The notes under the pieces were generated by a model, which searched no databases, had not been told where the DNA came from, and saw only the letters and a list, made by a program, of their open reading frames with translations. Source: CAMQVM01 sp044433365 (GTDB lineage Bacteria > Bacteroidota > Bacteroidia > Bacteroidales > Rikenellaceae). From it: DNA of 14,810 nucleotides. The position numbers were made by a program, and so were the translations under genes. The stretch lies in assembly GCA_044433365.1 (NCBI GenBank), contig JAWXTR010000083.1, positions 1 through 14,810 on the forward strand, read 5' to 3'. This document shows, piece after piece, positions 1-6,318 of this stretch (position 1 is the first letter of the stretch; each line of letters begins with the position of its first letter).

Positions 1-98
1 TAAAAAAATTTTAACTTTTTTTCTGATTTTTGTGGGTTTTGTCGTTTTTTACCTTTTTTTTTGGAATTGGGTTTTTTGGAAGTTGGGGGAGTTTTTTA
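1..98. other. T-rich, C-poor low-complexity stretch, no gene seen
   Basis: This stretch is dominated by T runs (up to about ten) and G, with only a few C residues on the plus strand. No open frame or recognisable motif is visible. It may be the 3' flank of a gene outside the window. The strong G+T bias continues into the tandem repeat that follows. Confidence 0.5.
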
Positions 99-213
99 GT
101 AAAACTGAGGAATTACTGAGTATTGCTGGGGAAAACTGAGTAGTTGCTGAGTATTTGCTGAGAATTGCTGGGTATTGCTGAGTAAAACTGGGGAAATTCT
201 GAGTATTACTGAG
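99..213. repeat. Degenerate tandem repeat, 10-11 bp unit
   Basis: Eleven consecutive units end in CTGAG or CTGGG. Typical units are TATTGCTGAG, GAAAACTGAG and TAGTTGCTGAG. The CTG cores begin at 105, 116, 126, 136, 147, 158, 168, 178, 188, 199 and 209, giving steps of 10 or 11 bp with a mean close to 10.4. Because the period is not a multiple of three, the array is not a coding repeat. A further CTGAA at 233 may be a decayed unit. The array ends about 30 bp before a consensus promoter. Confidence 0.85.
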
Positions 214-241
214 GAATACTTACAGTAAACTACTGAAAGAT

Positions 242-274
242 TTTGAATTTATTTGAAAATTATTAGTATCTTTG
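242..274 (+). promoter_or_regulatory. Bacteroidota housekeeping promoter
   Basis: TTTG at 242-245 is followed by 21 bp and then TATCTTTG at 267-274. This matches the Bacteroidota sigma-ABfr pattern TTTG-N19-21-TAnnTTTG. Transcription should begin near 281. The first downstream start codon is the ATG at 312, which now opens only a 15-codon frame. The promoter therefore looks like the surviving 5' end of a gene that has since been lost. Confidence 0.75.
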
Positions 275-311
275 CTATGTATTTTAGTCAAAGCAACAAC
301 AAAGAGAGATA

Positions 312-356
312 ATGTTTAAAAAATCTCTCAAAATCCAAAAATTAGAACTTCCCTAA
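312..356 (+). pseudogene. Possible orphaned gene start: MFKK then repeat-derived codons
   Basis: ATG at 312 lies about 31 nt after the predicted transcription start of the 242-274 promoter, in an A-rich leader typical of Bacteroidota genes. It opens a 14-residue frame (MFKKSLKIQKLELP) that stops at TAA 354-356. From about the third codon on, the DNA is a family-A dispersed repeat (318-354), so most of the peptide is encoded by the repeat. I infer that a repeat or deletion cut off a former gene after its first codons. The lost gene may be the M64 peptidase whose 3' end survives at 542-844. A short leader peptide is possible but less likely. Confidence 0.4.
318..354 (-). repeat. Family-A dispersed repeat, short partial copy
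   Basis: Read on the minus strand this contains GGGAAGTTCTAA, then GGATTTTGAGAGATTTTT. The same sequence opens the long elements at 2786 and 2954 and the short element at 10081. The outer end GGGAAGTTC is present, but the opposite end (ATTTTAGAAATTCCC) is missing. The copy follows the initiator ATG at 312. Confidence 0.75.
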
Positions 357-371
357 TGATGTTTTTAATTT

Positions 372-546
372 TAGGATTAGGCGCATAGAGCGCACTATAT
401 TTTAATGCTTATAGCTTGGTAATGTGACACATGAATATTTAAACTTATAGACAAACCGCATTAAGCCCAGTGCTTTGCATCGTAAATAATGGCAAAATCA
501 AGAATAGAGGGTGTTGTAACGAGTGCGCTCTATGCGCCTAATCCTA
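372..546. repeat. 175-bp segment bounded by perfect 25-bp inverted repeats
   Basis: The arm at 372-396 (TAGGATTAGGCGCATAGAGC, then GCACT) is the exact reverse complement of the arm at 522-546. The 125 bp between them has no open frame of note. The structure resembles a small non-autonomous element (MITE-like), but I see no convincing target-site duplication. The right arm lies directly against the M64 peptidase remnant, so the element probably marks the breakpoint of that gene. Confidence 0.7.
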
Positions 547-844
547 TTCGTTGGATTACAGTAGAGTTGGTGCAAATATAGATTTTACCGCTAATAGAAG
601 AGAAGTAAAATGGCATAAATTTCTTGAATTGGATAGGTATAAAGATAGTGTAGGTGTTTATGAGGGCGGACTATACAATGCAAAAGGGGTGTGGCGACCA
701 AGCAAAACGAGCATTATGAGTGATTGGGATAGTAGGGAATTTAATGCACCCTCTCGTTATCAGATATTATCGAGAATTATGAACCTTGCAGGCAAAAAAT
801 ATACATTTGAAGAGTTTTTAGAGTATGATAAAATTAATTTATAA
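542..844 (+). pseudogene. C-terminal remnant of an M64-family (IgA-peptidase-like) metallopeptidase
   Basis: The frame is open from 542, just after a TAA at 539-541, and the first usable initiator is TTG at 551. It encodes about 97 residues ending at TAA 842-844. The protein contains GVYEGGLYNAKGVWRPS and, downstream, FNAPSRYQI and EEFLEYDKI. These are the conserved C-terminal segments I associate with peptidase M64 proteins of Bacteroidota, which are normally several hundred residues long and secreted. The zinc-binding HExxH region, the rest of the catalytic domain and any signal peptide are absent. No HExxH-like sequence is visible between 280 and 541. The reading frame itself has no internal stop, so the truncation may be recent or the fragment may be retained. 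The 25-bp inverted repeat at 522-546 abuts it. Family assignment is from memory of motifs, not a search. Confidence 0.65.
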
Positions 845-1100
845 TATCATATACTTTGCATTTTATTTTCAATATATACGTTAAATTTCACCTCTTTTAT
901 GCTTGTTGGCAAAAAATTACTATTTTTGCATAACTCATTATCCTATTGATTATAAGAATATTTAAACAAAAATAGTAAAAATAAGTGATTAAATTAATTT
1001 ATTGGCATTATTTTTGTTGCAATTACCCGAAATCTAGGAAAAAAGATACAAGGAGCTTAAACGCACCTTTATTAGTGAGCTAACAGCAAAAATAAAGAGT
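845..1100. other. AT-rich spacer between M64 remnant and rpoN
   Basis: A 7-bp hairpin (GCAAAAA 909-915, TTTTTGC 923-929) could be a weak terminator. It also contains a TATTTTTG -7-like box at 921-928 without a good -33 partner. No small open frame with recognisable content is present. Confidence 0.4.
1009..1016 (+). promoter_or_regulatory. Candidate -7 box for rpoN
   Basis: TATTTTTG fits the TAnnTTTG consensus and lies 84 bp before the rpoN ATG. No TTTG is found at the expected distance upstream, so only the -7 half is supported. Confidence 0.35.
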
Positions 1101-2549
1101 ATGGTAACAATAGGAAATCGCCAAATACAGGGGCTACTACAGAAACTATCACCACAACAGATACAGATGATAAAACTTCTCGAACTTCCTGCTATTCAGC
1201 TTGAACAGCGAATAAAACAGGAAATTGAGGAGAATCCCGTGCTAGAAGAGAGCGAAAATAGTAGCAACGATGATATTATCGCCTCTCATAAAGTAAATAT
1301 TGACGATATTAAAGACGATTACACTCCAAACTATCGTCTTTATGTTAATAATCAATCAAAAGACGACAAACATGGCACCATCCCTCTCTCAAATTCGCTA
1401 TCTCTTACCGAATTTCTGGAACAACAGCTTTGCTATTACGAACTTACAGAGCTTGAGAAAATAGTATGTAGCTATATAATTGGAAGTTTAGATAGTAATG
1501 GCTATCTACGTCGTGATAATGAGAGCATTGTCGACGATTTAGCCTTTATGCACTCTATTGAGGTGGAGGTTGAAGATATTGAAGATTTGGTAAAGGTGGT
1601 GCAGAAGTTAGAGCCAGCTGGAGTGTGCGCTAGAGATTTAAGAGAGTCGCTTCTTATTCAACTTAAAAGAAAGGAGCAAAGCGAAAATGTCAAATTGGCA
1701 TATAAAGTGCTCGACAACTATTTTGATTACTATTCAAAGAAACATTATGAAAAGATTATAAATCGAATGAATATTACTGAGGCTCAGCTACGTAGTGTAA
1801 TTTCAGTAATAGTGTCTCTTTCACCAAAACCTGCCAATCAATATGCCGAATTGCTTCAATCTGAACCAACAATTCAAATTATTCCCGATTTCGTGCTGGA
1901 TAATGAGAATGGAGTGTTAGATTTATCTCTAAACCGCTATAATGCACCCGATATTAAGATAAATTCCACCTACGTTAATATGTTGGAGGAGATGGTTAAA
2001 AGCAATAAACGTCAAAAATCTAAAGGTGAAAATTGCTGCGAAGAGGACAAAGAAGCAATAGGATTTATACGACAAAAAATCGACTCAGCACGATGGTTTA
2101 TGTCGGCAATTAAACAGAGAGATGCAACCCTAATGCTTACAATGCACTCTATTTTGGAGTTTCAGCGTGCATATTTTGAAGATGGAGACCAAACTAAACT
2201 TCGACCTATGATTCTTAAAGATATTGCAGAGCGAACAAGTTTAGATGTATCTACAATTTCTAGGGTTGTAAATAGTAAATATATTCAAACTCATTTTGGA
2301 ATTTTTCCTCTTAAATTCTTCTTCTCGGAAGCGATGTTTACCGAGAGTGGCGAAGAGGTGTCGTCGAGAGAGATAAAGCAGATACTTTCAGAGTGTGTAG
2401 CTAATGAAAACAAGCGCAAACCACTTACTGACGAAGCACTTATGATAATCCTCAGAGAAAGAGGTTATCAAATTGCACGTCGTACTGTGGCAAAATATCG
2501 TGAAATGCTAGGTATTGCTGTTGCTCGTTTACGCCGTGAGATTATATAG
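1101..2549 (+). CDS. rpoN: RNA polymerase sigma-54 factor
   Basis: RpoN directs RNA polymerase to -24/-12 promoters and needs an AAA+ enhancer-binding activator. The 482-residue protein is full length for the family. Residues 10-50 form the glutamine/leucine-rich activator-interacting region (LSPQQIQMIKLLELP, then EIEENPVLEE). The middle, about 95-290, is the core-binding domain. The helix-turn-helix segment around 375-400 contains LDVSTISRVVNSKY followed by GIFPLKFFFS. The RpoN box ARRTVAKYRE, which reads the -24 element, is at 459-468. The ATG at 1101 is chosen because it leaves only ten residues before the first conserved block. It follows A/G-rich sequence without a strong Shine-Dalgarno. 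No activator gene lies nearby. The gene appears monocistronic, followed by repeat-filled DNA. Identification is very secure. Confidence 0.97.
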   Translation: MVTIGNRQIQGLLQKLSPQQIQMIKLLELPAIQLEQRIKQEIEENPVLEESENSSNDDIIASHKVNIDDIKDDYTPNYRLYVNNQSKDDKHGTIPLSNSLSLTEFLEQQLCYYELTELEKIVCSYIIGSLDSNGYLRRDNESIVDDLAFMHSIEVEVEDIEDLVKVVQKLEPAGVCARDLRESLLIQLKRKEQSENVKLAYKVLDNYFDYYSKKHYEKIINRMNITEAQLRSVISVIVSLSPKPANQYAELLQSEPTIQIIPDFVLDNENGVLDLSLNRYNAPDIKINSTYVNMLEEMVKSNKRQKSKGENCCEEDKEAIGFIRQKIDSARWFMSAIKQRDATLMLTMHSILEFQRAYFEDGDQTKLRPMILKDIAERTSLDVSTISRVVNSKYIQTHFGIFPLKFFFSEAMFTESGEEVSSREIKQILSECVANENKRKPLTDEALMIILRERGYQIARRTVAKYREMLGIAVARLRREII

Positions 2550-2602
2550 GTTCAAAGCTTTCTATTCGCTCTTAGGGTTGTTATACAGAAAAATAACTTA
2601 AA

Positions 2603-2627
2603 TTTTCAATCCTTTATTCGCATGAAT
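2603..2627 (-). repeat. Solo end of a family-B repeat
   Basis: TTTTCAATCCTTTATTCGCA followed by TGAAT closely matches the reverse complement of the start of the family-B copy at 3121 and the outer end of the copy at 7181-7390. Only this end is clear. The sequence towards rpoN (ATAACTT and nearby) is too decayed to extend the match with confidence. Confidence 0.55.
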
Positions 2628-2678
2628 AGTTAACTTTGTCCGCACAAAAGAAAAGATGGATAAAATAATAAATTAATG

Positions 2679-2709
2679 ATTGTAAGTTTATTCTAATTTT
2701 ATATCTTTG
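2679..2709 (+). promoter_or_regulatory. Bacteroidota promoter, probably original mutS2 promoter
   Basis: ATTG at 2679-2682, 19 bp, then TATCTTTG at 2702-2709 matches TTTG-N19-TAnnTTTG with one mismatch in the -33 box. Transcription should start near 2716 and run towards mutS2. The first ATG (2752) opens only an 11-codon frame (MTYNNWFYLIF) that stops as the family-A element begins at 2786. From there to 3319 the leader is almost entirely repeat DNA. I infer that the elements accumulated between this promoter and mutS2. Confidence 0.6.
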
Positions 2710-2785
2710 TACTCTAATCCTTATAATCACAACCAAATCTTATATCTTGTTATGACTTATAATAACTGGTTTTATTTGATTTTTT

Positions 2786-2950
2786 AGGGGAGTTCTAAAT
2801 TCTGGATTTTGAGAGATTTTTTATTTTAAGGCTTTAGATCTGGATTTTGCAAATAAGGGCTGTAGTGGCTCCTACCGCCCTTATTTGCAAAATCCAAAGG
2901 TGAAGCCTTAAAACAGAAAAGCTCCGAAAGTCAGATTTTAGAAGTTCCCT
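2786..2950 (+). repeat. Family-A repeat, long form, copy 1
   Basis: The ends are inverted: AGGGGAGTTCTAAATTCTG at the left and CAGATTTTAGAAGTTCCCT at the right match at 16 of 19 positions. Inside is a second pairing (TAAGGCTT 2827-2834 with AAGCCTTA 2903-2910). Further inside is a perfect 19-bp stem (2842-2860 with 2877-2895) enclosing a 16-nt loop, TGTAGTGGCTCCTACC. That loop itself can pair GTAG with CTAC. The element has no coding capacity and resembles a MITE or a structured-RNA element. Confidence 0.8.
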
Positions 2951-2953
2951 TTT

Positions 2954-3118
2954 ATTCTAAGGTTTTAGATTTAGATTTTGAGAGATTTTTCTTTTTAGAG
3001 TTTTAGATTTTAATTTTGCAAAAAGTGACTGTAGTGGCTCCCACCGTCTGTTTTTGCAAAATACAAAGATTAAGCCTTAAAATGGGAAAGCTCCTAAAGT
3101 CAGATTTTAGAAGTTCCT
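2954..3118 (+). repeat. Family-A repeat, long form, copy 2
   Basis: This is a diverged direct repeat of the element at 2786-2950, with the same order of segments: TTCTAA, TTTTGAGAGATTTTT, central hairpin, AAGCCTTAAAA, CAGATTTTAGAAGTTCCT. It differs by a few inserted bases near the left end. The central arms (3014-3029 and 3046-3061) have changed from those of copy 1 yet still pair at 14 of 16 positions. The 16-nt loop differs at one base only (TGTAGTGGCTCCCACC). Confidence 0.75.
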
Positions 3119-3120
3119 AT

Positions 3121-3319
3121 AAATAATAATGCGAATAAAGGTTTGAAATTTTAGAGCTATTTTTGCAATCCGAGTTGTAAAAAAATAACTTTTGTTAATG
3201 CTTTTTTTAAAAAAGCACGCCCTAAAGGCTGGCAAAAATCGTTCGTTTCCACTCACGGCTTCGCTCCGCTCGCAAAAAGCGGAAGAAGGTTTTTTATGCC
3301 CTTTATTGACATTAATAAT
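3121..3319 (+). repeat. Family-B repeat, left copy (overlaps mutS2 start)
   Basis: The roughly 199-bp element has short terminal inverted repeats: AATGCGAATAAAGG at the left and CCTTTATTGACATTA at the right. It contains small hairpins (CCGCT with AGCGG around 3270-3292; GCC with GGC around 3218-3232) and a TATTTTTG box at 3158-3165. Its inverted partner is at 7181-7390, with long exact blocks such as ACTCACGGCTTCGCTCCGCT. The right end runs into the first eight codons of the MutS2 frame. Confidence 0.85.
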
Positions 3320-5824
3320 AATAAAGTTAAATTGATATTTCCAAATGATTTTGAATCACGTTTAGGTTTTGAACGTATTCGACAGATGATCCACGATAAT
3401 TGCTCTACAGAGCTTGCTAAAACTATAGCTAAAGAACAGAAGTTTTCTACCGATTTCACTCGTGTGCAGCGTTCTTTATTGCAGACTTGGCAAATGGTCG
3501 AAGCTCTTACAAAATATGAAGATTTTCCAGCTTCAGGCTATGTAGATACAAACCACTTTATCCGAAAAATAGGCATTGAGGGGATGTTTCTTGAACCTAC
3601 AGAGCTGCTTTCACTTCGAAGAGCTATGGAGCTTTCGGATGAGTTGCGCCGATTTTTCGACGACAAAGAGGAGCTTGATCGATTAAAGGTCTTAGGTGAA
3701 AAAATAGGCTCTTTTAAGCTTGAAATGAGAACTATAAATCAGATAATCGACGAATTTGCAAAGGTTAAGGATTCAGCTTCGCCTGAGCTTAGTCGTATTC
3801 GGAGTGAAATGGTATCCAAGGAGCGTGAGGTGGGGCGAAAACTACAGTCTATACTGCGCTTGGCTCAAAACGATGGTATCGTCGAAGAGGATGCTTCGCT
3901 ATCTATGCGTGATGGGCGACTAGTAATTCCTGTTGCAGCCCAAAATAAACGTAAAATTAGAGGTTTTGTACATGATGAGTCGGCAACAGGTAAAACGGCT
4001 TATATTGAGCCTGTTGAAGTGGTCGAATTAAATAATGCCATTAAAGAGCTAGAGGCACAAGAGAAGCGAGAAGTACGTAAAATTCTCACCGATATTACGC
4101 TTTCGTTTTTCCCTCGAAAACGAGAGATTGAATCGCTCTCTCACTACCTTTCATTTGTAGATTTTCTAAAAGCTAAGGCACTTTTAGCCATAAAAATTGA
4201 TGGTGTAATGCCAAATATTAGCCAAGAGCGACAAATTGAGCTTTGGACTGCTCGTCACCCACTTTTAGAGATGGCTCTAAAAAAGGAGGGTAAGGCAATT
4301 GTTCCGCTTAATCTTACTCTCGATAAAAATAAACATATTTTGGTTATCTCTGGACCTAATGCTGGGGGTAAATCGGTATGTTTGAAGAGCGTGGGGCTGC
4401 TTCAATATATGTTGCAGTGTGGAGTGCTTCCTTCGGTTGCCGACAATAGCACCTTCTCGCTTTTCGACAACATTTTTATCGATATTGGCGACCAACAATC
4501 GCTTGATAACGACCTTAGTACCTATAGTTCCCACCTTCAGAATATGAAAAATATTCTTCGTTATGGAGATAAACGTTCGTTGGTGTTAATCGACGAATTT
4601 GGAACTGGTACAGAGCCAACTATGGGGGGTGCAATAGCCGAATCTATCCTTGAAAAGATGGAAGAAAAAGGAATGTTTGCAGTGATTACCACCCATTACA
4701 CAAACCTAAAATATTATGCCGATAAATCGAAAGTGGTTGTAAATGGAGCAATGACTTTTGATGTGAAAAATATCCTTCCTCTCTTCAAGTTAGAGATTGG
4801 TCGACCAGGTAGCTCTTTCGCCTTAGAAATTGCTCAAAAAATAGGTCTGCCTGGCGAAATTATCGCCTGTGCAAAGAGCAAGATAGGCGATGGTCAGGTA
4901 TCTTTAGAAAAACAACTACGTGAAGTGGCTCGTGATAAACGTTACTGGGAATCGAAACGTGATAAAATTAGAGTTGCCGAAAAACGTGCTGACGAGCTTG
5001 CTGCCACCTACGAAAAAGATTTAGAAGAGCTGAAAAGTCGTAAAAATGCGATGATTAGAGAGGCAAAAGATGAGGCTGCAAAAATTTTGGGAGGTGCTAA
5101 CAAATTAATTGAGAATACAATTTTCGAAATTCGTAAATCGCAAGCCGATAAAGAGCGAACTAAAGAGGTCCGAAAGCAGGTCGAAGAGTTTTCTGAGCAG
5201 ATGGAAAGCTCTGATAGTGACAAAAATTTGGCAATAGAGAAAAAAATTGAGCAATTACGTGCTCGTCAGCAGAGACGTAAGCAGCGCACAGCTCAAAAAA
5301 ATGAGATGCGAGAGATTGTTTCACAAATTGCCCAAACTCCCAAAACTCGATCTATCGTGGTTGGCGATGATGTAAGAATCAAAGGGCAGAGTGTAATAGG
5401 TAAGGTTAATTCAATCAAAGGAAAGCGTGCTGATGTGCATTTTGGTTCAATTTCCACTATGATTGAGGTTGAAAAACTAGAATTAGTGGCAAAGGTTGTG
5501 GCAAAAAGTGCTGCTATAGAGCAGAAAATTAATAGTAGTGCTCCAAAAATTGGATACGATGCCCACCAAAAACGTCTCGACTTCTCTCAACAGATAGATC
5601 TTCGTGGTTATCGTGTAGATGAGGCTATGATGAAGGCACAAGAATTTGTGGATGAAGCTTATATGCTTGGCTTTAAAGAGGTGAAAATACTCCATGGCAA
5701 GGGTACAGGTGCCCTAAAAGAGCAAATCAGACTGCTTCTGAAAACTTTACCGTTTGTAAGCTCCTTGCGTGATGAGCATGAACAGTTTGGCGGTGCTGGT
5801 ATCACAATTGTTAATATTGAGTAG
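3296..5824 (+). CDS. mutS2: Endonuclease MutS2 (MutS-like ATPase with Smr domain)
   Basis: MutS2 is a cytosolic ABC-type ATPase of the MutS superfamily. It is not a mismatch-repair protein. Known roles are limiting homologous recombination and, in Bacillus, splitting collided ribosomes. The 842-residue protein has the core and clamp region up to about 330, Walker A GPNAGGKS at 353-360, Walker B LVLIDEFGTG with D433-E434, then a long charged coiled coil at about 520-690. The C-terminal Smr nuclease domain carries DLRG at 768-771 and HGKGTG at 800-805, so both signature motifs are intact. The start is uncertain. ATG 3296 lies inside a family-B repeat, and the residues MPFIDINNNKVK are not family-like. 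The conserved N-terminus begins at IFPNDFESRLGFERIR, so TTG 3332 is a plausible native start (830 residues). Upstream of ATG 3296 the frame stays open through the repeat but has no other initiator. Confidence 0.95.
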   Translation: MPFIDINNNKVKLIFPNDFESRLGFERIRQMIHDNCSTELAKTIAKEQKFSTDFTRVQRSLLQTWQMVEALTKYEDFPASGYVDTNHFIRKIGIEGMFLEPTELLSLRRAMELSDELRRFFDDKEELDRLKVLGEKIGSFKLEMRTINQIIDEFAKVKDSASPELSRIRSEMVSKEREVGRKLQSILRLAQNDGIVEEDASLSMRDGRLVIPVAAQNKRKIRGFVHDESATGKTAYIEPVEVVELNNAIKELEAQEKREVRKILTDITLSFFPRKREIESLSHYLSFVDFLKAKALLAIKIDGVMPNISQERQIELWTARHPLLEMALKKEGKAIVPLNLTLDKNKHILVISGPNAGGKSVCLKSVGLLQYMLQCGVLPSVADNSTFSLFDNIFIDIGDQQSLDNDLSTYSSHLQNMKNILRYGDKRSLVLIDEFGTGTEPTMGGAIAESILEKMEEKGMFAVITTHYTNLKYYADKSKVVVNGAMTFDVKNILPLFKLEIGRPGSSFALEIAQKIGLPGEIIACAKSKIGDGQVSLEKQLREVARDKRYWESKRDKIRVAEKRADELAATYEKDLEELKSRKNAMIREAKDEAAKILGGANKLIENTIFEIRKSQADKERTKEVRKQVEEFSEQMESSDSDKNLAIEKKIEQLRARQQRRKQRTAQKNEMREIVSQIAQTPKTRSIVVGDDVRIKGQSVIGKVNSIKGKRADVHFGSISTMIEVEKLELVAKVVAKSAAIEQKINSSAPKIGYDAHQKRLDFSQQIDLRGYRVDEAMMKAQEFVDEAYMLGFKEVKILHGKGTGALKEQIRLLLKTLPFVSSLRDEHEQFGGAGITIVNIE

Positions 5825-5831
5825 AAATCAA

Positions 5832-5846
5832 GGCACATTCTCAAAA
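5832..5846 (+). repeat. Extra copy of the family-C terminal sequence
   Basis: GGCACATTCTCAAAA matches the left end of the element at 5904 (GGTTCATTCTCAAAA) at 13 of 15 positions in the same orientation. It may be a solo end left by an earlier copy or the true outer limit of the element. Confidence 0.45.
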
Positions 5847-5903
5847 AATGTTGTATAATTTCCAATAAGTTTATTTTTTTGTAAAAAGTTAGAGACAAAA
5901 AAG

Positions 5904-6110
5904 GGTTCATTCTCAAAAGCTGTTTCCGCATCCAGCAGTAGAGACGTAGCCCTGCTACGTCTAAAATCGAATTTTGCAAAGCAAAATGAGCTTACGGGGC
6001 AAACAAAATTGGATTTGCCAAGCCAAATCCAAACTCAGACGTAGCAGGGCTACGTCTCTACAGCCGAGCCACAAATTGTAATTCATAACAAAAGATTTTG
6101 AAAATGAGCC
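5904..6110. repeat. Family-C palindromic element (MITE-like) between mutS2 and purU
   Basis: The outer ends GGTTCATTCTCAAAA (5904-5918) and TTTTGAAAATGAGCC (6096-6110) are inverted repeats matching at 13 of 15. Inside, a perfect 25-bp inverted repeat pairs 5938-5962 with 6037-6061. Each arm is itself a hairpin, AGACGTAG-CCCTG-CTACGTCT. Between the arms are two further hairpins: ATTTTGC/GCAAAAT at 5971-5987 and GGATTTG/CAAATCC at 6011-6030. No coding capacity is seen. GTAGAGACG-type palindromes are, from general knowledge, common as dispersed repeats in some bacteria. The element may also act as the mutS2 terminator. Confidence 0.8.
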
Positions 6111-6203
6111 GGAATCAGCACTATTACCATATGTTAAAATATTAACAATTCGTGTAATTTATGTGAATCGTGTTGTAATTTAAATAAAAAGCAGTAATTT
6201 AGC

Positions 6204-6248
6204 ATAGTTCGAAAGCGTGAGATACTATTTTCATAGCTTTCGAACTAT
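6204..6248. promoter_or_regulatory. 13-bp perfect palindrome upstream of purU
   Basis: ATAGTTCGAAAGC (6204-6216) pairs exactly with GCTTTCGAACTAT (6236-6248), leaving a 19-nt loop. It lies 70 bp before the purU ATG. It could be an operator, an attenuator-like hairpin, or the terminator of an upstream transcript. No poly-T tract characteristic of an intrinsic terminator follows beyond TTTTT at 6248-6252. Confidence 0.5.
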
Positions 6249-6256
6249 TTTTATGC

Positions 6257-6290
6257 AACTTCTAAAATCTTTCAAAATCCAGAATTTAGA
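6257..6290 (-). repeat. Family-A repeat, short copy in the purU leader
   Basis: AACTTCTAAAATCTTTCAAA followed by ATCCAGAATTTAGA is the reverse complement of the short family-A form at 10081-10125, lacking only the outermost bases. It lies 28 bp before the purU start codon and inside an upstream in-frame extension, which argues against using the earlier GTG as the start. Confidence 0.75.
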
Positions 6291-6318
6291 GCATATTTTT
6301 AATTTTAATTATAAAAAA

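Noticed and set aside
1003..1020. Possible sigma-54 (-24/-12) autoregulatory promoter before rpoN, TGGCA...TTGC
   Set aside because: The GG and GC dinucleotides are 15 bp apart instead of 12, and the better explanation is a TATTTTTG -7 box.
2786..3118. Possible CRISPR-like array of two regular repeats
   Set aside because: There are only two 165-bp units, directly adjacent without spacers, and each is a palindromic element; no cas genes are present.
6217..6318. GTG start giving a 322-residue PurU
   Set aside because: The extra 34 residues are encoded by a palindrome and a dispersed repeat and are not family-like. ATG 6319 gives the normal length and N-terminus.
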